Program-made: the position numbers and the translations under genes | The notes under the pieces: model-generated | The model's input: only the letters and a program-made list of their open reading frames with translations | Told to the model about the DNA's origin: nothing | Database searches by the model: none | Shown: one piece after another, positions 57,060 to 64,000 of the stretch | Layout: the number at the start of each line of letters is the position of its first letter | How positions within the stretch are numbered: the first letter of the stretch is position 1 | From: Agapetus fuscipes | Taxonomy: Eukaryota; Arthropoda; Insecta; Trichoptera; Glossosomatidae | Assembly: GCA_951799405.1 (NCBI GenBank) | Contig: OX637338.1 | Coordinates: forward strand, 8,866,001 to 8,930,000 | Length of the DNA: 64,000 nt | Direction of reading: 5' to 3'

Positions 57060-57620
57060 CCCCGCGATATAAACCGGCGAAATATGTAGCGGCATATCGA
57101 ATGGCATAAAATTGGGATTTTCAATTCGGTTTTGGGGAAATCATCACCCTTTTTTATGCACGTCACGGGCGCCTGGGGTGAGGAGGGAGGGGTAGGGAGG
57201 GAAGGATGATGGCTCATGCCGCGGGGGAAGAGGGAAATATGGAGGAGGGCGGGGGGCGCGATGTACAACAAAACCTTACCAGATTTGAGTATTTTTAGTG
57301 AGGCTTAAGTTTGAATCACGGTCGTTTGACTTATTTACAATTAATATTATTTCACTGTTAGGTAATTCAACTTCAGATATTAAACAAAATTTTATACGTC
57401 GCCAATGAGACGTTGAGGATTCTGTAGGTTCTCCTATAAAGGTTCGTCCAATATCCGAAAAGTTTAATAACTAACTGTGAAATCATTATAAATATACATA
57501 CATTTCCATGACTCAGTTACTCGATCCAGGGTTTTAAAATTCAATAAACTTTAGAATAACAACAAATAATCGTTAGTATTGTTAAATTATAAGTAGTTTT
57601 GTTATCTTGAAGAAACGTTT
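57060..57620. other. G-rich tract then AT-rich DNA
   Basis: 57172-57262 carries many G runs (GGGAGGGGTAGGGAGGG, GGAGGGCGGGGGGCGCG), quadruplex-prone. The rest shows nothing recognisable. Confidence 0.45.
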
Positions 57621-57624
57621 TTAT

Positions 57625-57745
57625 AATGTAGGCCCACATGTGGCATGTGTTAGCGCGAAATTATACATGTTTGCTTGTGGGAATGCATTTAATATAAATC
57701 TTAAAAATGATATATATCTTTGCAGCTTAGATTAGATTAGATAAG
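57625..57745 (+). mobile_element. repeat family C, 5'-truncated
   Basis: Starts at AATGTAGGCCCACATGTGGC and ends in GCTTAGATTAGATTAGATAA. Only the 3' part is kept. Confidence 0.75.
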
Positions 57746-57962
57746 AACGTTAGTGAACCTACATATTTGGATTTTATTTTACACACAAAAATTGGCAAAA
57801 TTATGGTTTTATTAATTTTTGAAGCAGGAAATTTCAGATTGTTATGTTAACTACAATTTGTATTTTAAATTATATTGAATTATTAAAAATTCAAGCTTAT
57901 AAAAGCCATATTTTTAATACGTGAAAATACAACTCATGTTAAAATAGATGTTTCAGCTAGAC

Positions 57963-58166
57963 CAGCGTTTTTCAACCTGTGGGTCGCAAGAGGTCGAGAA
58001 AACTTCAGTTTTCTATACAACATATAATTTGTGAGGCTTAAATAAAAAGTCGATAAGAGTTAAAATTATTTTAATAAATTAAATATATTAAAGAAAGGGT
58101 TGGGTCGTTGCGAAATATTTTTTGATACTAGGGGGGTCGTGTCATGAAAAAGGTTGAAAAACACTG
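57963..58166. mobile_element. hAT-type MITE with 8-bp target duplication
   Basis: The 204-bp element has ends CAGCGTTTTTCAACCT and AGGTTGAAAAACACTG (15 of 16 inverted matches) and perfect 8-bp flanking repeats AGCTAGAC (57955-57962, 58167-58174). CAG...CTG ends with an 8-bp duplication define the hAT superfamily. The end sequence, including TGTGGGTCGC, resembles widely spread hAT families in animals. It has no coding capacity and would need a transposase made elsewhere. Confidence 0.92.
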
Positions 58167-58179
58167 AGCTAGACGACAA

Positions 58180-58675
58180 ATTTGCGAGCTGTAAATAGCA
58201 GGCGACAGAAGTTCATCATTGTATGTAGATATTATTTCATAATACAAAAGCTTCTTATTCATCGAGCTTTCAAAAACTCTTTTTGTGTAATATCAAAAAT
58301 TTAACATTAAAAAATATCCAAAATCATGTGTGTCTTGTTCACTATTTCTCTCGCCTCCGCCTCAGATGGAGAGAGACATCAGCCGCCCCTATAATATGCA
58401 AGATGAACGGTGTAATGGGGTGTAAAATTATTAGTATAAAGCTTCCGGGTTGGATTTCTTGGGGCGTGCTCCCTCTATGATATACGATCTCTTACCCCTT
58501 TCTTCGCGGAACAAAAAATGCCAGCCATAAGTCTCACACTAATGGCCCTTTCAGTTTACGTATCAAATTTTTATTAGTACTTAAATATTCCATTGCGTTT
58601 TGAAATCTATGTGTTTTGCTCGCTGTTTTTATTACCTTTTTAAAAACATGAGTTTCTACATTTGTATGTTTGTGT
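58180..58675. other. no feature recognised
   Basis: A balanced patch lies at 58340-58480. No frame or repeat was recognised. Confidence 0.35.
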
Positions 58676-58679
58676 TCGT

Positions 58680-58755
58680 TTGAGGTTTGGTCTATTTTGT
58701 ATGTTCACATGCCGCATGTGCGAGTTTAATGCATGCCCACAAGTAGAACCCACGA
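58680..58755 (+). mobile_element. repeat family C fragment with internal loss
   Basis: GTTCGTTTGAGGTTTGGTCT, GTTCACATGCCGCATGTGCG and TTTAATGCATGCCCACAAGT are family C segments with about 20 bases missing between the last two. Confidence 0.55.
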
Positions 58756-58837
58756 TTTGCATATAAAAAAACATGGCGTAGGCCGTAGACTACGGAGCAG
58801 TAAAATATGTTTACCTTTATTGACGAGGATATATGGC

Positions 58838-58965
58838 GTGAGGTCAGTCCCCTTACCTATAAACAATAATTAGTTAGACTCGTCACATGCGAAACCCTTC
58901 GGGGATAACGCGGCAAGAATTTTCACTATATGCGTAGCTTAATTGTGTTGCGGATATATTACTTT
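58838..58965 (+). mobile_element. SINE family B 3' fragment
   Basis: GTCACATGCGAAACCCTTCG, GGATAACGCGGCAAGAATTT and GCGTAGCTTAATTGTGTTGC match the 3' end of the B copies at 16055 and 29632 read on their own strand. Confidence 0.6.
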
Positions 58966-58969
58966 CATG

Positions 58970-59455
58970 CAATATTGACATTTGATCAAAAGTCTAAACA
59001 TTGCAGGCATCTCTATGTGAAAAGTGGAATATCAGCCGTTGAGAACAGGAGGAGCAGAAAGTAAATATTATAGGAATATAAGGAAAGATATGCGCTGTAG
59101 TGCCATTATAGAAGAAAATGATCAAAATTATGATCACGAATGGGCCTTGAATAGACAGCTGGAATATAAATGGAAAGACAACAAAAAGTTCAATCATCAC
59201 TTATAAAAGCAATAAAATTATTAGTGCCGCAGTTAAAAAGTTTTTATAATCATCTTTATGACATTTTCCATTTCTCTCATTCGCTTTTCTCGTAAAATTT
59301 TCCTCTGCAAAATATTGCGCAAGCAGGCATCCCTCTCTGTCGTATGCTTTCGCAATGTGAACAGAGCGAGATATCGCCTCAGACAGTGCTCATCTTTTGA
59401 GACTATTGTTATTGTATGAATTTCCTTTCGCATGATAAAGTTTTGCTACGACGTC
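58970..59455. other. no gene recognised
   Basis: The purine-rich frame at 59021-59206 is hydrophilic, but an in-frame stop lies directly upstream and no good acceptor is seen. Confidence 0.35.
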
Positions 59456-59457
59456 TC

Positions 59458-59612
59458 TACCCCAAGTATGTCTTGCGTTTGAACTCAACCATGGAGAGTA
59501 GCAAAAAAGTATGGAAATAAAAATATTGCCTCTATTGTGCGTTTTAGTTTTAAATATTTTAAGTAAATTACAGTGGTTGAGTTAACCCTTAAAGATGTAT
59601 ACTTGGAGTATT
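59458..59612. mobile_element. MITE family P copy
   Basis: Ends TACCCCAAGTATGTC and GATGTATACTTGGAGTA are both kept. Between them are GAACTCAACCATGGAGAGTA on the left and AGTGGTTGAGTTAACCC on the right. Confidence 0.7.
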
Positions 59613-59614
59613 GG

Positions 59615-60395
59615 TACATATTTGCATGCATGAGCCAGCAAGGAGAAAGCTTAAGCTCCATATAACATTATATTATGTTGTTTGAATTTCTTCACATAAA
59701 GGCTTCGCATATATCTCATCTGCAAAACAAAAATATAAAATGTATTTTTGCAAGCAGACGTCTAATATAATTTTTTTGTGTGGATATCTTCTCGCCAGAA
59801 TTTTATTTTAAGTAGTAAAATTCAATAATATACTTCTCATCCAACAGTGGATGACTCTTAATTTAAAATATGCTATTTTATTGATTGTAGAGGCATTAAC
59901 TTTGTAATCGTTCATCATTAAGGATAAAAGCTGTTTTTCTTTTATCCTTCAAATATGCTTTTTATCGGCAGCCATTCTTGAACAAAGAACAAAATAATTA
60001 ATCTTAGAATATTACAAATATATAGGTCTTTGGAGGCACGAATCGTGAACTCTGTACTTCGGGATCAAAGTTAATACAATCGTCCAATATTTCAATCTTT
60101 TGTTACACATTAGAAGTTGATTAAATTTCTCAATTTTATATTTTTAACCTCAATGTTAACGTTCAATGCATTCGTAACCATATTTTTCCTACGTTATAGA
60201 TACATGTGCAATTGTGCATGTATTGAACGCTCACCCCTGAAATATGAAGCTTTTTACTTGTATATTTCTTTTGTATCTCGGCAGGGTATTTATTTGATTT
60301 TACGACGGTAATGTATCAATAAATTCCATTTGGTCTTCATAGAAAAATATCTATTAGATGGCATTTTTTTGTGAGATTTATGAGGCCAACTTTTC
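59615..60395. other. no gene recognised
   Basis: AT-rich, with chance frames only. No repeat shared with other parts of the window was seen. Confidence 0.35.
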
Positions 60396-60399
60396 GTGG

Positions 60400-60535
60400 C
60401 ATTACCTCGCAAAGGTAATGCTCGATGCCCTCCCCCTTTATCAGAATATAATACTCCAAACCACCTTATCAGAAGGTAATTCTCAATAGTCAATAGTATC
60501 CTTCTTATCGGAAGGTAATGCTCAATACTCAATAC
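60400..60535. repeat. irregular repeats of AAGGTAATGCTC
   Basis: AAAGGTAATGCTCGAT, GAAGGTAATTCTCAATAGT and GAAGGTAATGCTCAATACT recur at about 45-60-base spacing with ACCTTATCAG phrases between them. Confidence 0.55.
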
Positions 60536-60540
60536 CATTT

Positions 60541-60598
60541 TCTTTGACTAATATGTTGGTATGCTGCTGACCCCCATGTTGTAAAAACTTGGTTCTTG
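60541..60598 (+). mobile_element. family C copy, left part (split by LINE)
   Basis: TTCTTTGACTAATATGTTGG, GCTGCTGACCCCCATGTTGT and AAAAACTTGGTTC are the family C head. The copy continues after the LINE at 62219-62412. Confidence 0.75.
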
Positions 60599-62218
60599 TC
60601 TTGTCTTGTATCCTGCCGCCTTTCCTCTAGGGGTGGCCAGTACCTCCACACAAGTGCCTCCACTTGACTCTGTCCTTGCATACTTCTTTCATCTCATCTA
60701 ATTTCATCACTCTTTTCATGCATGCTCTTCTCATGTTTCCACTCTGTAAATTCCATTCATTCGCAATCTCATTTATCTGATCAATCCATTGTTTCCTAGG
60801 TCTTCCCCTTCCAGGCTTACCTGTTACATTCCCTTTATACACTCTTTTTGTCAGTCGGTCTTCATTCATCCTTTCAATATGTCCAAACCATCGCATCACA
60901 CTTCTTTGAACTTTCACTTTCACGCTTTCTTTTACTCCGCATTCATTTAGAACCCATTCGTTTCTCACTCTATCTTTCAGTGTTTTTCCTGTCATACTTC
61001 TCAGATGGGCCATTTCTACGGTGCATACCTTATTTACTTCTCTTTCATTCAACGTCCATGACTCGCTTCCATACATCAGGGTCGGCAACAAAATACAATT
61101 GTGTACCGCCATTTTCATTTTCTTTGGTATCCTTTTATTCTTCGCTATTCTACCAAACGCTCCTATCACGCATCTTCCTTTGCTGGCACGCTTCTCTAAT
61201 TCTTTCGTCATCTTACCATTCGCCTCAAACTTACTTCCTAAATAGTCAAACTCATTCACTACTTCAACTTTTATTCCATTCAAATTAATTGTAAGTTCCT
61301 CACATACTTCATTCCTGTCAAAAACTAATACTTTTGTCTTATTCGCATTTACTTTCAAGCTATTCTTACAAAATGCATCATTTAGTTTGGTTAACATCGT
61401 TTGGAGTTCCTCCGCCGAGTCAGCTAAAACTATAGCATCATCAGCATAAAGAAGTACTCCAACTCTTGTTTCACCCACTTTCACTCCGCTCTCTGATATT
61501 CCAGCTTCTTTTATGCAACTGTCCATGATTATATTAAACAACCATGGACTCATCACGCAGCCTTGCCTCACTCCCTTATATACATCAAACCAGTCACTAT
61601 ATCTCCCATCCACTCTTACACATGCCGAACTATTTTCATAGATGGCACGTATCACATTCAGAAGATTATCATTCACACCGTACTTCCTGAGAACATTCCA
61701 CAGCATACATCTGTCCACCGAGTCAAATGCCCTCTCGAGATCTACGAATGCTGCGTAGACCACCCTCCCCACAGCCAGATGTTTTTCAACAATCTGTCTG
61801 AGAGTAAAGATTTGGTCCACACAACCTCGTCCTGGCATAAAGCCAGATTGAATACCAGAGACCCTCTGATCGGTGGCCATTCTCACTTTTTTTATGACAA
61901 TTTTGCATAAGACTTTCCCAGGTATACTAAGGAGACTAATGGGCCTGAAGTTACGGCAGTCTTTCTTGTCCCCTTTACCCTTGTAAATAGGGACAATGAC
62001 CGCCTTTCTCCAGTCCATCGGTACTACCCTGCCTTTCATACACATCTTGCATAATTCAAACATCCACTCTACCACATATTCTCCTCCTGCCTTTAACATC
62101 TCAGCATTCAATCCATCCATACTTGCAGCCTTTCCATTCTTCAGCTCTTTTATGCTTGCTTTTATTTCCTCTTTCAAAATATCCTCATTACTTTCATTTG
62201 TAGGGTCACATTCATATA
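60599..62218 (-). mobile_element. LINE-1w, 5'-truncated non-LTR retrotransposon
   Basis: About 1.6 kb inserted in minus orientation inside a family C copy. Its 3' end lies at left, where a short UTR after the stop ends in ACAAG units. At right it is cut within the coding region, so the endonuclease part is missing. TTCTTGTC at the left junction and TTCTTTGTC at the right may be the target duplication (one base apart). The unbroken reading frame suggests a recent insertion. Confidence 0.8.
60627..62218 (-). CDS. reverse transcriptase of LINE-1w (5'-partial, open frame)
   Basis: About 530 codons with no stop, ending at TAG (60627-60629). No true start is present: the frame is open to the truncation, and the first ATG lies inside the domain. 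Counting from the TTG at 62177, the RT fingers motif GIQSGFMPGRGC is at 108-119, motif A FVDLERAFD at 144-152 (catalytic D), motif B GVRQGCVMSP at 202-211, and the catalytic YADD at 244-247. A connection region with DYLGSKF and LLPTLMYGSESW follows. The C-terminus carries LRSMTGKTLKDRVRNEW, MRWFGHIERM at 428-437 and the basic GRPRKQW at 458-464. This copies element RNA into DNA at the target in full-length relatives. The missing N-terminal endonuclease makes this copy non-autonomous. The order and motifs suggest an RTE-related clade, which only a phylogeny would settle. Confidence 0.92.
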
Positions 62219-62412
62219 AATTTCTTTGTCAACTATTGTCAATATCACCTCAGTTTCAAGGAAAGGTCACAGGAAATAAGGTTTGGTTTATTTTCTCTAT
62301 ACACATGCAGCATGTGTAAGCGCGAACTTACATGTACCTGATTGTGGGCATGCATGAAATATGAGCCAATTTATTTTTCAATATTTATTTGCAACTTAGA
62401 TTATATCTTACA
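62219..62412 (+). mobile_element. family C copy, right part (split by LINE)
   Basis: Resumes with CAATATCACCTCAGTTTCAA, then ACACATGCAGCATGTGTAAG, GGGCATGCATGAAATATGAG and GCAACTTAGATTATATC. With 60541-60598 it makes one nearly whole family C copy. Confidence 0.75.
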
Positions 62413-62855
62413 GATCCCCCTTATCAGATATTCGAGGGGGTAAGGGATGATATTCCATCCCCTATCGGCTGGCAGATGTCATAATAACTCATAACGGCTG
62501 ATAGTGGAATATACTGGCCGTCACTTGGTAATGACCCCCAGAGGTATCGCCAGGATTTTCTTTTACCCCGAAGTGACCAGAGTATACCCCATATCCTACA
62601 TTACAAATAACTTCAAGTACTAGAACCTGGTGGGGTGGAGTATGATGTTTTATAGACGCGTTGAAGGTAATATTAAAATCGATAGATTATAATGACATCT
62701 ATGGGTTTTTTTGCTAATCAATAAATATGTAGCTATTTTTGTATTTATATTATGTATTTTATTATGTATCTACAAATTGACTTTTTTTTTTACTTAGAAC
62801 TATGGTAATTCCATAAATAATATAGATTAAATTAAATACGGTAATTGCAGAAATA
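62413..62855. other. no feature recognised
   Basis: A balanced patch at 62415-62640 with several short inverted phrases (GGGATGATATTCCATCCCC). Then AT-rich DNA. Confidence 0.35.
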
Positions 62856-62857
62856 AT

Positions 62858-63065
62858 ATCGTTCACTTTGCCAATGTCATCCCTGTTTCAGGGAAGGTCG
62901 GCAGGAGTTGCAGGGTGTAGGTATATGTTCATTTGAGATTCGGATTTTTATATTGTAGGCCCACATGCGGCATGTTTAAGCGCGAACTTGTACGTGTCTG
63001 TTAGTGAAAATGCATATAATATGAATCGTTAATGTTACATATATTTTGCATCTTAGATTAGATTG
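62858..63065 (+). mobile_element. repeat family C, slightly 5'-truncated
   Basis: TCGTTCACTTTGCCAATGTC to TTAGATTAGATTGG. It carries an extra GTGTAGGTATA where other copies read GCTTA, another local gain of a TAGGTA-like sequence. Confidence 0.8.
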
Positions 63066-63345
63066 GATATGGGTTAAAAAATGATGATTTTGAATGCTTT
63101 GAGAGAAATGTGACGCCATATAAATAAAAACGAACAAATTCTGGCTTAGTTGAAGTAAACAAAGCGAAAAATTATCTTTTCAAACTTAATTTTCTTTATA
63201 CTTCTAAACCAGTATTATGTCTTCGGAATGTTCAGGCTATTCAAAAAGGTAGGTGAGGACCCATAAAAAAACATTAAAATATTTTTATTTAAAATCAAAT
63301 TATTTTTTATTAAACGTTGTTTTATTTTCACAATAATATTTTGAA

Positions 63346-63391
63346 TCTCGAGTACTTTCGACCTTCAATATTCAGGTCATTATCCAGAGTG
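63346..63391 (-). ncRNA. hammerhead-like motif
   Basis: The minus strand shows core TGGATAA plus T, stem II GACCT/AGGTC with loop GAATATTGA, GAAA, AG-TA-CT minimal stem III, C, and GAGAT. Confidence 0.35.
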
Positions 63392-63654
63392 ATGTATAAA
63401 AAAATTAAAATTATTAAGAACAAACCATAGATCAAAATTATATAAATTCAAATAAATAGGTAGGTATAGGTACAATAAATATGAACTTATTAATTTAATT
63501 AATTTTTAATTAATTTTTAATTAATTCTATTTTTTTTTTTACTGTTGTATTTAATTTTAATTAAGTTCATATTTATTGTACCTATACCTACCTATTTATT
63601 TGAATTTATATAATTTTGATCTATGGTTTGTTCTTAATAATTTTAATTTTTTTA

Positions 63655-63710
63655 TACATCACTCTTGATAATGACCTGAATATTGAAGGTCGAAAGTACC
63701 TACTCGAGAT
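63655..63710 (+). ncRNA. hammerhead-like motif, disrupted by 4 bp
   Basis: Same layout as 44716-44762. A 4-bp gain turns GTAC into GTACCTAC (63696-63703), which widens stem III and probably spoils the minimal fold. Confidence 0.35.
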
Positions 63711-63784
63711 TCAAAATATTATTGTGAAAATAAAACAACGTTTAATAAAAAATAATTTTATTTTAAATAAAATGAATTTTCACT

Positions 63785-64000
63785 GTGTGAATACACAAAC
63801 CCTACAAAATCTAAAATATTTTTGTATAAAAATCGATACCGAAGTTGCAATTCTTTTCATGTCATATGGAATGTTGTTTTATAATATTTTTAATTGAATG
63901 ATGTACATAATCTTGATGGATAAAATTTAATAAAATCTATCGATAGGATAAAAATAATTACCTACGTTTGATTTTTATGTTTTTATGGGCGTATGCTGAA
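63785..64000. other. no feature recognised
   Basis: AT-rich end of the window. No repeat shared with other parts or coding frame was identified. Confidence 0.35.

Larger units (their letters stand above)
63270..63780. mobile_element. palindromic Penelope-like 3' ends
   Basis: The left arm (about 63270-63490, minus) and right arm (about 63555-63780, plus) are inverted copies of the 44.59-44.83 kb sequence. They meet at an AT-only centre with three TTTTTAATTAA units. Each arm has the hammerhead-like fold (63346-63391 and 63655-63710). The 93-codon frame at 63616-63897 is chance. Confidence 0.65.

Noticed and set aside
59021..59206. Exon candidate, 61 codons
   Set aside because: A purine-rich strand gives Lys, Asn and Glu by composition. 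An in-frame TGA directly precedes it and the acceptor is poor.
60848..61288. 146-codon plus-strand frame
   Set aside because: It is the antisense shadow of the LINE reverse transcriptase.

Overview
This window reads as a gene-poor, AT-rich piece of an animal nuclear genome, most plausibly an arthropod and probably an insect. The reasons are the non-LTR retrotransposon protein families present, several families of tRNA-derived SINEs, miniature inverted-repeat elements, Penelope-like fragments, and many short TAGGTA/TACCTA motifs of the kind I associate with Lepidoptera and some Hemiptera. I cannot fix the order or the species. No rRNA, intact tRNA gene, CRISPR array, operon or convincing host protein gene was found. 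Most open reading frames are chance frames or lie inside repeats.

Nearly everything recognisable is a mobile element. The only long coding sequence is an uninterrupted reverse transcriptase ORF of about 530 codons on the minus strand at 60627-62218. It belongs to a 5'-truncated LINE (here LINE-1w) that sits inside a copy of the commonest repeat. Decayed C-terminal pieces of the same family lie at about 4.07, 17.95, 18.55, 34.4, 39.2, 41.9 and 53.5 kb. A second LINE family with a CR1/L2-like C-terminus occurs at 1.2, 10.6 and 38.5 kb. At 10.55-11.00 kb it interrupts another LINE, with a matching 7-bp duplication on both sides. Other LINE remnants are at 19.4, 34.1, 39.5 and 43.5 kb.

Three short-repeat families recur. 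Family C (about 250-330 bp, 3' tail of TTAGA/GATTA units) has about 18 copies and fragments. Family A (about 260 bp) and family B (about 340 bp) both start with tRNA-like heads carrying A-box and B-box motifs. A palindromic MITE family, P (about 140 bp, ends like CCCCAAGTATA), has nine copies. Single examples include a 204-bp hAT-type MITE with a perfect 8-bp target duplication (57963-58166), long-armed foldbacks at 2534-2830 and 55076-55195, and a 0.5-kb element built from a 15-bp motif array (56519-57055).

The most interesting structures are large inverted repeats at 20.3-21.6, 40.5-40.9 and 63.3-63.8 kb, plus a single arm at 44.3-44.8 kb. They carry hammerhead-ribozyme-like folds, and two of them carry matching ends of a coding frame. 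I read them as inverted 3' ends of Penelope-like retroelements. A separate observation is that comparing repeat copies and palindrome arms shows the same 4-bp change, GTAC to GTAGGTAC (or GTACCTAC), at three unrelated places. This suggests a local mechanism that creates the TAGGTACCTA motifs. Two weak candidate host exons are noted at 49.7 and 52.1 kb.
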